Assembly: GCF_900104805.1 (NCBI RefSeq)
Contig: NZ_LT629751.1
Span: forward strand, 2,275,001-2,339,000
DNA: 64,000 nt
From: Pseudomonas oryzae
Lineage (GTDB): Bacteria > Pseudomonadota > Gammaproteobacteria > Pseudomonadales > Pseudomonadaceae
Direction: 5' to 3'
The first letter of the stretch is position 1. The number at the start of each line of letters is the position of its first letter. The position numbers and the translations under genes were made by a program. Of the stretch, positions 19,940 through 31,061 are shown one piece after another. The notes under the pieces were generated by a model that worked only from the letters and a program-made list of their open reading frames with translations, had not been told where the DNA came from and searched no databases.

Positions 19940-21072
19940 CAGACGCACCCCACCAGCTGCAGTACCGCCTCGGCGGCGCGTTCGGAAGCACCACGACGCA
20001 GCTCGCGATGGATGGCATCGAAGCTTTCGGTCTGCGCGCTGCCGTCATCCAGCAGCGGCGACAGGGTCGCGGCCAGCGCCTCCGGCGTCGCGGCGTCCTG
20101 GATCAGCTCGGGCACCAGCAGACGCCCGGCCAGCAGGTTGGGCAGCGAAATGTACGGACTCTTCACCAGGCGCCTGAGGATGCGGTAGGTGAGCGGCGCC
20201 ACCCGGTAGGCCACCACCATCGGTCGCTTGAACAGCAGCGCCTCGAGGGTCGCGGTGCCGGAGGCGATCAGCACAGCATCGCAGGCGGCCAAGGCCTCGT
20301 GGGAGCGACCGTCGAGCAGGGCCAACGACAGGTCGCGTCCGGCGAGCATGGCCTCCAGCTGGGCACGCCGCTCGCCGCTGGCGCACGGCAGCACGAAGCG
20401 CAGCCCAGGACGCAGCGCCCGCAGACGCTCGGCGGCATCGAGGAACAGGCTGCCGAGGCGCTCCACCTCGCCGCCGCGACTGCCCGGCAGCAGCGCCACC
20501 ACCCCGCCCTGCGCCGGCAGACCGAGGGCAGCGCGTGCAGCGCTGCGCTCGGCGTCGAGGGGAATGGCGTCGGCCAGCGGATGGCCGACGAAGCACACCG
20601 GCACCCGCTGCGCCTCGTAGAACTGCGCTTCGAAGGGGAACAGGGTCAGCATCAGGTCGCAGGCGCGCTGGATCTTCAGCACGCGCTTCTGCCGCCAGGC
20701 CCACACCGAGGGACTGACATAGTGCACGGTGCGGATACCGGCCTGGCGCAGCTTCAGCTCGACGCCAAGGTTGAAGTCCGGTGCATCGATGCCGATGAAC
20801 ACGTCCGGCCGTTCGGCGATCAGGCTGCGGATCAGCCGGCGACGACGCTTGAGCAGCTCCGGCAGACGGCCGAGCACCTCGACCAGCCCCATCACCGCCA
20901 GGCGCTCCATGGGGAAGTACGAATCCAGGCCTTCGGCCTGCATACGCGGCCCACCGACACCGATGAAGCGGACATCGGGGTGGCGGGCTTTGATGGCCTG
21001 CATCAGGCCGGCGCCGAGGATATCGCCGGACGCCTCGCCGGCGACCAGCGCGACTTTCAGTGAACGCGCCAT
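19939..21072 (-). CDS. lpxB: Lipid-A-disaccharide synthase
   Basis: A 377-residue peripheral membrane glycosyltransferase (GT19) that joins lipid X to UDP-diacylglucosamine to form the lipid A disaccharide. The start at 21072 gives [20 protein letters not shown], the conserved N-terminus. [49 protein letters not shown] and [14 protein letters not shown] are all family blocks. It sits 4 bp after lpxA and its TGA overlaps the rnhB start. Confidence 0.97.
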   Translation of the reverse strand: MARSLKVALVAGEASGDILGAGLMQAIKARHPDVRFIGVGGPRMQAEGLDSYFPMERLAVMGLVEVLGRLPELLKRRRRLIRSLIAERPDVFIGIDAPDFNLGVELKLRQAGIRTVHYVSPSVWAWRQKRVLKIQRACDLMLTLFPFEAQFYEAQRVPVCFVGHPLADAIPLDAERSAARAALGLPAQGGVVALLPGSRGGEVERLGSLFLDAAERLRALRPGLRFVLPCASGERRAQLEAMLAGRDLSLALLDGRSHEALAACDAVLIASGTATLEALLFKRPMVVAYRVAPLTYRILRRLVKSPYISLPNLLAGRLLVPELIQDAATPEALAATLSPLLDDGSAQTESFDAIHRELRRGASERAAEAVLQLVGCV

Positions 21073-21076
21073 GGGC

Positions 21077-21853
21077 TCAGCGGGTGATGCCGCGGGTCGA
21101 GCTGCGTACCGATTCGCAGAACAGCGCCACTTCCGGGTATTGCGCCTCATCGGCTGCGAGCTCGGCGAGCGCCTCCTCCACGGTCAGCCCCTTGCGGTAG
21201 ACGACCTTGTAGGCGCGGCGCAGCACCTGCATCACCTCGTCGCTGAAACCACGACGGCGCATGCCCTCGAAGTTCATGCTGCGCGCCTCGGCCGGGCTAC
21301 CGAACACGGTGACGAAGGCCGGCACGTCCTTGCCGATCGCCGTGCCCATGCCGGAGAAGCTGTGCGCGCCGATGCGGCAGAACTGGTGAACCAGGGTGAA
21401 ACCGGAAAGGATCGCCCAGTCGCCGACATGCACGTGGCCGGCCAGCGCGGTGTTGTTGACCAGGATGCAGTGGTCGCCGATCACGCTGTCGTGACCGACA
21501 TGCACGTAGGCCATCAGCAGGTTGTGGTTGCCGATGGTGGTCTCGTGACGATCCTGCACGGTGCCGCGGTGGATGGTGACCCCTTCGCGGATCACGTTGT
21601 GGTCACCGATCACCAGGCGGGTCGGCTCGCCCTTGTACTTCAGATCGGGCGTGTCCTCACCTACCGAGGAGAACTGGTAGATGCGGTTGTGCCGGCCGAT
21701 CACCGTCGGGCCCTTGACGATCACGTGCGGGCCGATGACGGTACCCTCGCCGATTTCCACGTTCGGCCCGATGATCGACCAAGGGCCGACTTCAACATTG
21801 TCGGCCAGCCTGGCACTCGGATCGATGATGGCGCGAGGGTCGATCAAACTCAT
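21077..21853 (-). CDS. lpxA: UDP-N-acetylglucosamine acyltransferase
   Basis: A 258-residue trimeric enzyme that puts the first 3-hydroxyacyl chain on UDP-GlcNAc, the first step of lipid A synthesis. It is a left-handed beta-helix of hexapeptide repeats ([20 protein letters not shown] and so on). The catalytic His lies in the repeat [14 protein letters not shown], and GLRR-like helices close the C-terminus. The ATG overlaps the fabZ stop (ATGA), the usual fabZ-lpxA coupling that links fatty acid and lipid A supply. Confidence 0.97.
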   Translation of the reverse strand: MSLIDPRAIIDPSARLADNVEVGPWSIIGPNVEIGEGTVIGPHVIVKGPTVIGRHNRIYQFSSVGEDTPDLKYKGEPTRLVIGDHNVIREGVTIHRGTVQDRHETTIGNHNLLMAYVHVGHDSVIGDHCILVNNTALAGHVHVGDWAILSGFTLVHQFCRIGAHSFSGMGTAIGKDVPAFVTVFGSPAEARSMNFEGMRRRGFSDEVMQVLRRAYKVVYRKGLTVEEALAELAADEAQYPEVALFCESVRSSTRGITR

Positions 21854-22290
21854 TTCTTCTGTTCCGCGCAGATGATTTCACCCGAGCAGACCGCCTTGCC
21901 ATCGACGCTGGCCTGGCACTCGAATTTCCACAGGCCGCGCTTGCTGCTCAGCACCCGAGCCTCGAGGATCAACTGGTCACCCGGGGTCACCGGCGAGCGG
22001 AAGCGCAGGTTGTCGGAGCCGACATACAGGTACAGGGTATCGGCGGCCGCCTTGGCGCCCATCATGCTGAAACCGAGCAGACCGGCGGCCTGCGCCATGG
22101 CCTCGATGATCAGCACGCCCGGCATGATCGGATGTCCCGGGAAGTGGCCATTGAAGAACGGTTCGTTGATGGTGACGTTCTTGTAGGCGCGGATGCGCTT
22201 TTCCTCGAGATCCATCTCCACCACCCGGTCCACCAGCAGGAACGGGTAGCGGTGCGGCAGGAATTCGCGAATCTCGTTGATATCCATCAT
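21850..22290 (-). CDS. fabZ: 3-hydroxyacyl-ACP dehydratase FabZ
   Basis: A 146-residue hot-dog-fold enzyme that dehydrates 3-hydroxyacyl-ACP in fatty acid elongation, so it competes with LpxA and LpxD for the same substrates. The catalytic His49 ([12 protein letters not shown]) and Glu63 ([10 protein letters not shown]) are both present, with the N-terminal [13 protein letters not shown]. Two adjacent Met codons (22290 and 22287) could each start it. It lies between lpxD and lpxA. Confidence 0.97.
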   Translation of the reverse strand: MMDINEIREFLPHRYPFLLVDRVVEMDLEEKRIRAYKNVTINEPFFNGHFPGHPIMPGVLIIEAMAQAAGLLGFSMMGAKAAADTLYLYVGSDNLRFRSPVTPGDQLILEARVLSSKRGLWKFECQASVDGKAVCSGEIICAEQKK

Positions 22291-22335
22291 GGTGTGGGAG
22301 CCTTGGTCAAAAAAGGGAACACGGGGATGCGTGCC

Positions 22336-23394
22336 TCAGGCATCAGATGAGTCATCCCCGCTCCGGGTCACGGCAGCCAGCTGTTTTTCCAGCTGCTGCA
22401 GGCGCTTGGCCATGTCGTCGAGGTGGCGCAGTCGTGCGGCGCTCTTCTTCCATTCGGCCGCCGGCTGCATGGCGGTACCCGAGGAATAGGCCCCCGGCTC
22501 GGTGATCGAGCGGGTGACCATGGTCATGCCGGTGACGAACACGTGGTCGCACACCTCTATGTGTCCGACCATGCCGACGCCGCCGGCGATCATGCAGTGC
22601 TTGCCGATCTTGGTGCTGCCGGAAATGCCGCAGCAGCCGGCCATGGCGGTGTGATCGCCGACCTGCACGTTGTGGGCGATCATGATCTGGTTGTCGAGCT
22701 TGACGCCATTGCCGATCACGGTATCGCTCAACGCGCCGCGATCGATGGTGGTATTGGCGCCGATCTCGACGTCGTCGCCGACGGTGACACCGCCGATCTG
22801 GGCGATCTTGATCCACACACCCTTGTCGTTGGCGAAGCCGAAGCCCTCGCCGCCGAGCACGGCGCCGGACTGGATCACCACTCGCTTGCCGATGCGCACG
22901 TCGTGATAGAGGGTGACGCGCGGGGCCAGCCAGCCATCCTCGCCGATCACGCTGCGCGCACCGATCACGCAGTGGGCACCGAGGGTGACCCGCGCGCCGA
23001 TCACGGCGCCGGACTCGATCACCACACCGGGACCAACCGCAGCGCTTGGGTCGACCACGGCATCGGCGGCGACGATGGCGCTCGGATGGATGCCGGGAGC
23101 GGCGAGCGGCTTGCGATCGAACAGGTGCGACAGCTCGGCGAAGGCCAGGTAGGGATTGGCCAGCACCAGCGCCACCCCGGCAAAGCCTTCGGCATCTGCG
23201 GGGGTGAGCAGCACGGCAGCGGCCCGACTCGTGGCGAGGTGCTTGCGGTACTGGGCGTTGGCCAGGAAGGTCAGTTGCTGCGGGCCGGCGTCCTGCAGGG
23301 CCGCCAGGCCGCTGACCGGCAGATCCGCGGGCCCGCGCAGTTCGGCGCCGACTCGTGCGGCCAGCTCGCCCAAAGTGTAGACGGGAGCACTCAT
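22336..23394 (-). CDS. lpxD: UDP-3-O-acylglucosamine N-acyltransferase
   Basis: A 352-residue trimeric enzyme that adds the second (N-linked) acyl chain in lipid A synthesis. It has the N-terminal LpxD uridine-binding domain ([13 protein letters not shown] to the HLFDRKP region). A long hexapeptide left-handed helix follows, with the catalytic His in [19 protein letters not shown]-terminal helix ([20 protein letters not shown]) binds ACP in this family. It starts 4 bp from the ompH stop and is followed by fabZ after 45 bp. Confidence 0.97.
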   Translation of the reverse strand: MSAPVYTLGELAARVGAELRGPADLPVSGLAALQDAGPQQLTFLANAQYRKHLATSRAAAVLLTPADAEGFAGVALVLANPYLAFAELSHLFDRKPLAAPGIHPSAIVAADAVVDPSAAVGPGVVIESGAVIGARVTLGAHCVIGARSVIGEDGWLAPRVTLYHDVRIGKRVVIQSGAVLGGEGFGFANDKGVWIKIAQIGGVTVGDDVEIGANTTIDRGALSDTVIGNGVKLDNQIMIAHNVQVGDHTAMAGCCGISGSTKIGKHCMIAGGVGMVGHIEVCDHVFVTGMTMVTRSITEPGAYSSGTAMQPAAEWKKSAARLRHLDDMAKRLQQLEKQLAAVTRSGDDSSDA

Positions 23395-23398
23395 GGCA

Positions 23399-23902
23399 TC
23401 AGCGCAGCTTGTTCATGCGCTCGATGACCTGCTTGGTGATGTCGAACTGCGGTTTGACATCCACCACGGCGCCACGCTCGAGCACCAGGTCATAGCTGCC
23501 CTGCTTGATCACTTCCTCGACCGCCTTGTCCAGCTTCGGCTTGAGCTGCTTGAGCATGTCGCGGTCGGCGATGGCCTTGGCCTCGTTCAGTTCCTTGGAC
23601 TGGAACTGGAAGTCGCGCGCTTTCTGCTTGAACTCCAGCTCGAGACGCTCGCGCTCGCTGGTCTGCAGCTTCTCGCCTTCCTTCATCAGGCGCTCCTGGA
23701 TGCGCTTGGCGTCGCTTTCCAGGGTCTTCAGGCGGTCAAGCTGGGGACCGAACTTCTTCTCGGCATCCACAGCGTACTTCTTCGCCGCATCCGACTCGAG
23801 CAGGGCCATCTGATAGTTGAGGACCGCCACCTTCATCTCGGCGAAGGCAGGCATGCTCAGCAGAGCAGCGGCCATCAGTACAACTTGAGTCAACTTGCGC
23901 AC
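23399..23902 (-). CDS. ompH: OmpH/Skp-family periplasmic chaperone
   Basis: A 167-residue precursor. I chose the GTG at 23902 because AGGAG lies six bases upstream; a TTG five codons earlier lacks a ribosome site. Residues 1-21 are a signal peptide ([20 protein letters not shown], cut after AFA). The mature part starts with the short beta strand [15 protein letters not shown] and then a long charged coiled coil (about residues 45-130). That is the tentacle of Skp, which holds unfolded outer-membrane proteins on the way to BamA. It lies between bamA and lpxD, as is normal. Confidence 0.94.
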   Translation of the reverse strand: MRKLTQVVLMAAALLSMPAFAEMKVAVLNYQMALLESDAAKKYAVDAEKKFGPQLDRLKTLESDAKRIQERLMKEGEKLQTSERERLELEFKQKARDFQFQSKELNEAKAIADRDMLKQLKPKLDKAVEEVIKQGSYDLVLERGAVVDVKPQFDITKQVIERMNKLR

Positions 23903-23948
23903 AATGAACTCCTGCAACGAATTGCCTGGATGATGAGCCCCGGAGGGC

Positions 23949-26294
23949 TTAGAAAGTCTGTCCCAGAGAGAACTGGAATACCTGGGTATCGGAGTTCTCC
24001 GGTTCCTTGACCGGCATGCCGAGGCTGAAGCTCAGCGGGCCGAGTGCGGTCAGCCAGGTCAGGCCGACACCCACCGAACTGGCCATGTCGCTCAGACTGA
24101 GGTCGCAACCGACCTCGCCGCGCTCCTCCTGGGCACTGCTGCAGTTGGTGTCGAACACGTTGCCCACGTCCCAGAACAGCACGGTGCGCAGGGATCGCTG
24201 ATCCTTGACGAACGGCAGGGGGAACAGCAGCTCGGCGCCGCCCTGCACCAGCACGTTGCCACCGAAAGCCTGCGGATCCTTGTCTGGGTCAGCTTCGTTC
24301 GGGGTACTGCGCGGGCCGAGGCTGCTATCCTCGAAGCCACGCACCGAGTTGAAGCCGCCGGCGTAGTAGTGCTCGTAGAACGGCAGCTCGCTGGTCGAGC
24401 CGTAGCTGTCGGCGTAGCCCAGACGGCCATGGAAACGCAGCGCGTAGTCCTTCTTCCACAGCGGGGCGAAGATCTGCCCGCTGTAGTCGATGCGATAGAA
24501 CGACAGGTCGCTGCCTGGCAGGGTGATTTCACCCTGCAGGCTCTGCGAGTGGCCGCGGTTGGCGAACACGCCGCGGTTCAGGGTCGACTCCGACCAGCCG
24601 ATCGAGCCCTTGAAGTTGGTGTAGCTGTCACCTTCCTGCTCGATGAAGTCGAAGATTTCCTTGACCGTGTAGTCGCCGGGGCTGATGTCGTCCTGCTGGG
24701 CCGAGAGGCCGTAGGTCAGGCGCGAGGTCTCGCTGATCGGATAGCCGAGGTTGATCCCGGCTCCCAGGCTGTCCACCGAGTAGGTCGACACGTCGACGTC
24801 GTAGTCGTCGTAGTCGGTGGTGCGGTAGAACATGTTGTAGCCGAGGCTGACGCCGTCCTCGGTCCAGTAGGGGTCGACGAAGCCGAAGTTGTAGCGGGTC
24901 TGGTACTCGCTGCGGTTCAGGCCGATGTTGACCTTGTTGCCGGTGCCGAGGAAGTTGCTCTGGCTGATCGAGCCGCCGAGGATCAGGCCGGCGCTCTGGG
25001 CGAAACCGACGCTGGCGGTGATCGAGCCGGAGGGTTGCTCCTCGACGCTGTAGTTGACGTCGATCTGGTCGTCGGCACCGGGCACCGCCGGGGTCTCGAC
25101 GTTGACTTCCTTGAAGTAGCCGAGACGCTCGAGACGGGTCTTCGACTGGTCGATCAGGTAGGTCGAGGCCCAGCCGCCTTCCATCTGGCGCATCTCGCGA
25201 CGCAGCACCTCGTCCTCGGTCTTGGTGTTGCCGCGGAAGTTGATGCGGTTGACGTAGGCGCGCTTGCCGGGATCGACAGCGAAGGTCACCGATACGGTGT
25301 TGTCGTCGTCATGCTGCTCGGGGATGCCGTTGACGTTGGCGAAGGTGTAGCCCTCGTTGCCCAGACGGCGAGTGATCAGCTCGGAAGTGCTGGTCATCAC
25401 CTTGCGCGAGAACACCTGGCCTTCCTTGACCAGCAGCAGCTTGCGCACTTCCTCTTCCGGGACGCGCAGATCGCCGGCCAGCCTGACCTCGCGAATGGTG
25501 TACTTCTCGCCCTCGTCGATATTGACGGTGACGTAAACGTGCTTCTTGTCCGGGGTGATGGACACCTGGGTCGAGGTGATGTCCATGTTGATGTAGCCGC
25601 GATCCAGGTAATAGGAACGCAGGCGCTCGAGGTCACCGGACAGCTTCTCGCGGGAATACTTGTCGTCGTTGCGGATGAACGACAGCCAGTTGGTGGTACG
25701 CAGCTCGAACAGGCCGGCCAGCTCCTCGCTGGAGAACACCTTGTTGCCGACGATGTTGATGTGCTGGATGGCGGCGACCGAACCTTCGTTGATCTCGATC
25801 TTCAGGGCCACACGGTTGCGCGGCTGCGACTCCACCTTGGTCTCGATGGTCGCCGAGTAACGGCCCTGGGCCACGTACTGGCGCTGCAGCTCGTTGCGCA
25901 CGCCTTCGAGGGTGGCCTGCTGGAAGATCTCGCCTTCGGCGAGGCCGGACTGCTTCAGGCCCTTGAGCAGGTCATCGGTGGCGATGGCCTTGTTGCCCTC
26001 GATCTCGATGGCCGAAATGGACGGTCGCTCGACCACGTCGACCACCAGCACGTTGCCTTCGCGCCCCAGCCGGATGTCTTGGAAGAAGCCGGTCTTGAAC
26101 AGGGAGCGGGTGGCGTCCACCAGACGATTCTCGTCGACCGCATCGCCCACATTCAGCGGCAGGGCACCGAACACGCTGCCGGCGGAGACCCGTTGCAGGC
26201 CATTGACGCGGATATCGGTGATGGTGAAGGACTCGGCGTGAACCTCGGCGGTCATCAGCGCGGCAATTACCGCCGGTAGCAGCAAGCGTTTCAT
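23949..26294 (-). CDS. bamA: Outer membrane protein assembly factor BamA
   Basis: A 781-residue Omp85 protein that inserts beta-barrels into the outer membrane. A signal peptide ([19 protein letters not shown]) is followed by five POTRA domains (about residues 22-425), then a 16-strand barrel. The barrel carries the conserved [13 protein letters not shown] and ends in the outer-membrane signature with a terminal Phe ([10 protein letters not shown]). Length is normal. It is preceded by a hairpin terminator-like element after rseP and followed by ompH, its chaperone partner. Confidence 0.97.
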   Translation of the reverse strand: MKRLLLPAVIAALMTAEVHAESFTITDIRVNGLQRVSAGSVFGALPLNVGDAVDENRLVDATRSLFKTGFFQDIRLGREGNVLVVDVVERPSISAIEIEGNKAIATDDLLKGLKQSGLAEGEIFQQATLEGVRNELQRQYVAQGRYSATIETKVESQPRNRVALKIEINEGSVAAIQHINIVGNKVFSSEELAGLFELRTTNWLSFIRNDDKYSREKLSGDLERLRSYYLDRGYINMDITSTQVSITPDKKHVYVTVNIDEGEKYTIREVRLAGDLRVPEEEVRKLLLVKEGQVFSRKVMTSTSELITRRLGNEGYTFANVNGIPEQHDDDNTVSVTFAVDPGKRAYVNRINFRGNTKTEDEVLRREMRQMEGGWASTYLIDQSKTRLERLGYFKEVNVETPAVPGADDQIDVNYSVEEQPSGSITASVGFAQSAGLILGGSISQSNFLGTGNKVNIGLNRSEYQTRYNFGFVDPYWTEDGVSLGYNMFYRTTDYDDYDVDVSTYSVDSLGAGINLGYPISETSRLTYGLSAQQDDISPGDYTVKEIFDFIEQEGDSYTNFKGSIGWSESTLNRGVFANRGHSQSLQGEITLPGSDLSFYRIDYSGQIFAPLWKKDYALRFHGRLGYADSYGSTSELPFYEHYYAGGFNSVRGFEDSSLGPRSTPNEADPDKDPQAFGGNVLVQGGAELLFPLPFVKDQRSLRTVLFWDVGNVFDTNCSSAQEERGEVGCDLSLSDMASSVGVGLTWLTALGPLSFSLGMPVKEPENSDTQVFQFSLGQTF

Positions 26295-26323
26295 GAAGTC
26301 CTTTCTATCTTTTCAGACTGACT

Positions 26324-26351
26324 AAAAAGGAACTGCCGCTTCAGGCGGCAG
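26324..26351 (-). terminator. Intrinsic terminator or attenuator between rseP and bamA
   Basis: On the minus strand a stem CTGCCGC / GCGGCAG with a 5-base loop is followed by TTCCTTTTTA. It lies about 20 bp after the rseP stop and about 30 bp before the bamA start. This gives a proper hairpin plus T-run and suggests that bamA expression is partly uncoupled from the upstream genes. Confidence 0.75.
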
Positions 26352-26370
26352 CTCCGCAATACGTGGCAAG

Positions 26371-27723
26371 TTAGAGCCGGCTGATGTCATTGAACAGCGC
26401 GAGCAGCATCAGACCGATGACCAGGCTGATGCCGATCTGTACCCCCAGCGCCTGCACTCGCTCCGACAGCGGCCGGCCACGGGCCCACTCGACCAGATAG
26501 AACAGCAGGTGCCCGCCATCGAGAACCGGGATCGGCAACAGGTTGAGCACGCCCAGGCTAATGCTCAGATAGGCAAGGAAATTCAGGAAATCCCCCACCC
26601 CGGACTGGGCCGAAGCGCCCGCCACTTTAGCAATCGTTATCGGGCCGCTCAAGTTTTTTACCGAGAGCTCCCCGAACAGCATCTTGCCGATCGAGTCGAG
26701 GGTCATCAGGCTCATCGACCAGGTGCGCCGCAGGCTCTCGCCCACCGCATCCAGCGGCCCGTAGCTCACTTCGCGCAGCATTTCTGCTGGCCATTCGCCA
26801 CCCGTGACGCCGGCTCCGAGGTAGCCGCTGCGCGCCTGACCCTCGCCACGCGCGGCCAGGGCCAGGCTGAGCTCGAAGGGCGCCCCGTCGCGCTCGACCA
26901 TGAAGCTGACCCGCTGCCCCGGACGCTCGCGCACGACGTCGACCACCTGCTGCCAGTCGTCCAGCGCCAGCCCCTCGACACTCAGCAGGCGGTCGCCGAG
27001 CTGCAGCCCGGCTGCCTGGGCCGGTCCCTGCGGATCCAGATGGGCAAGCACCGGGGCGATCTGCGGCCGCCACGGGCGAATGCCGAGTGCAGCGAGCGGA
27101 TCCGGGTCCTCGACACCCCGCAACCAGGCATCGAGCGCGAGAATACGCTCGCTTTCCACGCTCGAGCCCGGCTCGAGCAGGCGCAGACGCAGGCTACCGC
27201 TTTCGCCAAGGCGACCGATCAGTTGCAGGTTGACCTCGCTCCAGCCGCGGGTCGGCTCGCCGTCGACGGCCAGCACCTCAGCACCGGGCAGCACACCGGC
27301 CTGCTCGGCGAGACTACCGGACTCCACGCTGCCGACCACCGGGCGGACCTGCTGACCACCGAGCATGGCCAGGACCCAGAAGAACAGCATGGCGAGGAGG
27401 AAGTTGGCGAGCGGGCCGGCCGCCACTATGGCGAAGCGCTGGCGGACGCTCTTGCGGTTGAAGGCCTGCTCCAGCATGGCCGGTGGAACGTCACCCTCGC
27501 GCTCGTCGAGCATCTTCACGTAGCCGCCGAGCGGTACCGCGGCGACGACGAACTCGGTGCCATGCCGGTCGTGCCAGCGCAGCAGCGGTGCACCGAAACC
27601 CACCGAAAAGCGCAACACCTTGACGCCGCAACGGCGGGCCACCCAGAAGTGGCCGAATTCGTGAAAAGTAACCAGCACGCCCAGGGCGACCAGGGTGCCG
27701 ACGATCATGTACAGCGCGTTCAT
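26371..27723 (-). CDS. rseP: Site-2 protease RseP/MucP
   Basis: A 450-residue intramembrane zinc metalloprotease that cleaves anti-sigma factors inside the membrane (MucA in pseudomonads, freeing AlgU). The zinc site HEFGH is at residues 21-25 in the first helix. Two PDZ domains follow (about 115-200 and 210-290), the second with LQLGDRLLSVEGLALDDWQQ. The C-terminal membrane part has the third ligand in LPIPVLDGGHLLFYLVEW. It follows dxr by 16 bp and is probably expressed with it. Confidence 0.96.
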   Translation of the reverse strand: MNALYMIVGTLVALGVLVTFHEFGHFWVARRCGVKVLRFSVGFGAPLLRWHDRHGTEFVVAAVPLGGYVKMLDEREGDVPPAMLEQAFNRKSVRQRFAIVAAGPLANFLLAMLFFWVLAMLGGQQVRPVVGSVESGSLAEQAGVLPGAEVLAVDGEPTRGWSEVNLQLIGRLGESGSLRLRLLEPGSSVESERILALDAWLRGVEDPDPLAALGIRPWRPQIAPVLAHLDPQGPAQAAGLQLGDRLLSVEGLALDDWQQVVDVVRERPGQRVSFMVERDGAPFELSLALAARGEGQARSGYLGAGVTGGEWPAEMLREVSYGPLDAVGESLRRTWSMSLMTLDSIGKMLFGELSVKNLSGPITIAKVAGASAQSGVGDFLNFLAYLSISLGVLNLLPIPVLDGGHLLFYLVEWARGRPLSERVQALGVQIGISLVIGLMLLALFNDISRL

Positions 27724-27739
27724 CAGGATACCTCCGGAC

Positions 27740-28921
27740 TCAACGTCCGTTACGGCCCAGCCAGTCCCGCGCGACTTCCCGCGCCTCGGCGTCGGCCTGC
27801 AGTACCGCGTCCAGCTCCCGGACAGCGGCCACGGGAATGCGATTCAGCACCACATCGATCATTCGGGCAATGTCATCGAAGCGGATGCGCTCGTCAAGGA
27901 ATGCAGCCACCGCCACCTCGTTGGCCGCGTTGAGCAGCGCCGGCGCCGTACCGCCCGCCTCGGCGGCCTGGCGCGCCAGTTTGAGGCAGGGAAAGCGCCG
28001 CTCGTCCGGCGCCTCGAAATCGAGGCGGGCGATGGCGAACAGGTCCAGCGGTGCTACCCCGGAGTCGATGCGTCGCGGCCAGGCCAAAGCATGGGCGATC
28101 GGTGTACGCATGTCCGGATTTCCCAGCTGGGCCAGCACCGAGCCGTCGACATAATCGACCAGCGAGTGGATCACGCTCTGCGGATGGATCACCACCTCGA
28201 CCTGGGCCGGAGAGGCATCGAACAGCCAGCAGGCCTCGATCAGCTCCAGCCCCTTGTTCATCATGCTCGCCGAATCGACCGAGATCTTGCGCCCCATCGC
28301 CCAGTTGGGATGCGCGCAGGCCTGTTGCGGGGTCGCCTCGGCGATGCGCTCCAGCGGCCAGCTGCGGAACGGCCCACCGGAGGCGGTGAGCAGGATGCGG
28401 CGCACGCCGACCTGGCCGAGGCCTCGCGCATAGTCGCCGGGCATGCACTGGAAGATGGCATTGTGCTCGCTGTCGATCGGCAGCAGTTCGGCGCCATGCG
28501 TCTGCACCGCCTGCATGAACAGCGCGCCGGACATCACCAGCGCCTCCTTGTTGGCCAGCAGCACGCGCTTGCCCGCCTGCACTGCCGCCAGGGTCGGCTG
28601 CAGGCCGGCGGCACCGACGATGGCCGCCATCACCGCATCCACCTCCGGATGGGCGGCCACTTCGCAGAGGCCGGCCTCGCCAGCCAGCACCTCGGTTGCC
28701 AGCCCGGCAATGCCCAGGCTGGCACGCAGGGAGACCGCCGCGTCGTCGTCCGGCACCACCGCATAACGCGGGCGATGCAGCAGGCACAGACGCTCGAGTT
28801 CGGCCAGCCGGCTGAAGCCGGTCAGGGCGAACACGCGGTAGTCGTGCGGGTGACGGGCGATCACATCGAGAGTGGAGAGACCGATGGATCCGGTCGCCCC
28901 GAGAACGGTTATCTGCTTCAC
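27740..28921 (-). CDS. dxr: 1-deoxy-D-xylulose 5-phosphate reductoisomerase
   Basis: A 393-residue NADPH enzyme that makes MEP, the first committed step of the non-mevalonate isoprenoid pathway. The NADPH site [14 protein letters not shown] is at the N-terminus; [13 protein letters not shown] holds metal and substrate ligands, with LTASGGPFR and [18 protein letters not shown] after it. The start codon is GTG (28919-28921), overlapping the cdsA TGA as GTGA. It therefore looks translationally coupled to cdsA. Confidence 0.97.
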   Translation of the reverse strand: MKQITVLGATGSIGLSTLDVIARHPHDYRVFALTGFSRLAELERLCLLHRPRYAVVPDDDAAVSLRASLGIAGLATEVLAGEAGLCEVAAHPEVDAVMAAIVGAAGLQPTLAAVQAGKRVLLANKEALVMSGALFMQAVQTHGAELLPIDSEHNAIFQCMPGDYARGLGQVGVRRILLTASGGPFRSWPLERIAEATPQQACAHPNWAMGRKISVDSASMMNKGLELIEACWLFDASPAQVEVVIHPQSVIHSLVDYVDGSVLAQLGNPDMRTPIAHALAWPRRIDSGVAPLDLFAIARLDFEAPDERRFPCLKLARQAAEAGGTAPALLNAANEVAVAAFLDERIRFDDIARMIDVVLNRIPVAAVRELDAVLQADAEAREVARDWLGRNGR

Positions 28922-29733
28922 AGGCTACCCCAGCCGTGCAGCCAGAGCAGCACGGCGAACATCGGCACTGCCGCGGTCAGGCTGTCGATGCGATCGAGCA
29001 CACCGCCGTGGCCGGGCAGCAGATTGCTGCTGTCCTTGATCCCCGACTGGCGCTTGAACATGCTCTCGGTCAGATCGCCGACCACCGAGATCAGCACCAC
29101 CAGCGCCGCACCGAGCAGCGCCATCATCAGCTCACGCGCCGCCCAGTCGCGGTACAGGCCGACCAGCAGGGTGACCAGCAGGCTGCCGGCCAGACCACCG
29201 TAGAGGCCTTCCCAGCTCTTGCCGGGGCTCACCTGCACGGCCAGCTTGCGTCGCCCGAAGCGCTTGCCGCTGAAATAGGCACCGATGTCGGCCACCCAGA
29301 CCAGCACCATCACCGCGAGGATCAGGCTGTTGCCCTGCGGCCAGTGCTTGAGCAGCTGCAGGCCCTGCCAGGCCGGCACCAGGATCAGCAGGCCGATCGT
29401 CATGCGCGCCAATCGACTGCACCACAGGCGCTGGCTGCCCGGATAGCCGAGCACCAGACCGATGGCGGCCAGCCACCAGAGGATCGCCAGGGCCATCACC
29501 GGCCCTGCCAGCTGCGGCAGCTGATAGAGCACCAGCAGCAGGAACGCCACGCCGAGGGCATAGCCGACGCGCTGGCGCGGCGCATCGAAGCCGACCAGAT
29601 GCGCCCACTCCCAGGCACCGAGCGTGACGACCAGACCGATGAACAGGGCAAACCAGCCACCCTGCAGCAGAAAGAAGCCGCCCAGGGCAATGGGCAGCAG
29701 CCACAAGGCAGTGATGATGCGCTGTCTCAGCAT
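28918..29733 (-). CDS. cdsA: Phosphatidate cytidylyltransferase
   Basis: A 271-residue integral membrane enzyme that makes CDP-diacylglycerol, the precursor of all bacterial phospholipids. I start it at 29733 ([19 protein letters not shown]); the frame is open further upstream only because it overlaps uppS in another frame. About eight helices are visible. The family signature runs [15 protein letters not shown], then [15 protein letters not shown]. The start overlaps the uppS stop by a few bases, and the stop overlaps dxr. Confidence 0.96.
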   Translation of the reverse strand: MLRQRIITALWLLPIALGGFFLLQGGWFALFIGLVVTLGAWEWAHLVGFDAPRQRVGYALGVAFLLLVLYQLPQLAGPVMALAILWWLAAIGLVLGYPGSQRLWCSRLARMTIGLLILVPAWQGLQLLKHWPQGNSLILAVMVLVWVADIGAYFSGKRFGRRKLAVQVSPGKSWEGLYGGLAGSLLVTLLVGLYRDWAARELMMALLGAALVVLISVVGDLTESMFKRQSGIKDSSNLLPGHGGVLDRIDSLTAAVPMFAVLLWLHGWGSL

Positions 29734-30494
29734 GTGGGCTTCCGTTGTTCCGCAGCGATCTGCTCGCTGGTCTTGCCGAAACGGCGCTGACGCCGGGAGA
29801 AGTCGATCAGCGCGGCGCGCAGCGCCTCGTGCTTGAAGTCCGGCCAGAGCAGCTCGGAAAAATACAGCTCGGCGTAGGCGACCTGCCAGAGCAGGAAGTT
29901 GCTGATGCGTTGCTCGCCACCGGTGCGGATGCACAGATCGACCGGCGGCTGCTCGCCGGTCGCCAGGCAACGCTGCAGCAGATCGGGCGTGATCTCGTCG
30001 ACAGCCAGATGACCGGCGGCGACTTCGCGCGCCAGGCGCTGCGCGGCCTGGGTGATGTCCCACTGGCCGCCATAGTTGGCCGCCACCTGCAGCAGCATGC
30101 GCTCTCCGCCGGAGGTCTGCGCCTCGGCTTCCGCCATGGCCGCCTGCAGCTCGGGATGAAAGCGCGCGCGATCGCCCAGGATGCGCAGACGGATACCGTT
30201 GGCGACGAGCTTCTTCACCTCGCGGCGCAACGCCATGAGGAACAGCTCCATCAGCGCGCCGACTTCATCCTCCGGGCGCCGCCAGTTCTCGCTGGAGAAG
30301 GCGAACAGGGTCAGTACCTCGACCCCCTCTTCCGCACACACCTCGATCACCGCGCGCACCGCGTCGACGCCGGCCTTGTGGCCGGCGACGCCGGGCATGA
30401 ACCGCTTCTTCGCCCAGCGGTTGTTGCCATCCATGATGATGGCAACATGGCGCGGGACGGAAGCGCCTTGCGTTGTCTTGTCCATGACAGTCAT
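29727..30494 (-). CDS. uppS: Undecaprenyl diphosphate synthase (cis-prenyltransferase)
   Basis: A 255-residue enzyme that extends farnesyl diphosphate to the C55 lipid carrier used for peptidoglycan and O-antigen. The catalytic Asp22 is in IIMDGNNRWAKKR; AGHKAGVDAVR, TLFAFSSENWRRP and the C-terminal RTGGEQRISNFLLWQ are the other conserved regions. A second Met three codons in (30485) is an alternative start. It begins 8 bp after frr. Confidence 0.97.
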   Translation of the reverse strand: MTVMDKTTQGASVPRHVAIIMDGNNRWAKKRFMPGVAGHKAGVDAVRAVIEVCAEEGVEVLTLFAFSSENWRRPEDEVGALMELFLMALRREVKKLVANGIRLRILGDRARFHPELQAAMAEAEAQTSGGERMLLQVAANYGGQWDITQAAQRLAREVAAGHLAVDEITPDLLQRCLATGEQPPVDLCIRTGGEQRISNFLLWQVAYAELYFSELLWPDFKHEALRAALIDFSRRQRRFGKTSEQIAAEQRKPTC

Positions 30495-30501
30495 CCGGCC
30501 G

Positions 30502-31059
30502 TCAGACGGCCATCAGATCGGCTTCCTTGGCCTCGAGGGCCTTCTCGATCTCGCCGACGTACTTGTCGGTCAGCTTCTGCACCTCGTCGGCGGCGCGACG
30601 CTCGTCGTCCTCGCTGATTTCCTTCTCCTTGACCAGATCCTTGAGCTGGGCCAGGGCATCGCGACGGATATTGCGTACCGCCACGCGAGCGTTCTCGGCC
30701 TCGGCGCGCGCCTGCTTGGTGTAGCCCTTGCGGGTTTCCTCGGTCAGGGCCGGCATCGGCACGCGGATGGTGGTGCCGGCGGTGGCCGGGTTGAGGCCCA
30801 GGTCGGAGGTCATGATGGCCTTCTCGACGGCCTGGATCAGGCTCTTGTCGAACACGGTCAGCGCCAGGGTGCGCGAATCCTCGGCCACCACGTTGGCCAC
30901 CTGGCGCAGCGGGGTGTCGACACCGTAGTAGGACACCATGACGCCGTCCAGGATGCTCGGATGGGCGCGACCAGTGCGGATCTTGGCGAAGGCGTGATCC
31001 AGCGACTCCACGGACTTCTTCATGCGCTCCTGCGCGTCTTTCTTGATCTCGTTGATCAT
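30502..31059 (-). CDS. frr: Ribosome recycling factor
   Basis: A 185-residue factor that, with EF-G, splits post-termination ribosomes. I chose the ATG at 31059: GGAGGG lies six bases upstream and the length then equals the usual 185. A TTG two codons earlier is in frame but poorly placed. Typical blocks are [34 protein letters not shown] and [15 protein letters not shown]. The start lies 2 bp past the pyrH stop. Confidence 0.97.
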   Translation of the reverse strand: MINEIKKDAQERMKKSVESLDHAFAKIRTGRAHPSILDGVMVSYYGVDTPLRQVANVVAEDSRTLALTVFDKSLIQAVEKAIMTSDLGLNPATAGTTIRVPMPALTEETRKGYTKQARAEAENARVAVRNIRRDALAQLKDLVKEKEISEDDERRAADEVQKLTDKYVGEIEKALEAKEADLMAV

Positions 31060-31061
31060 TC

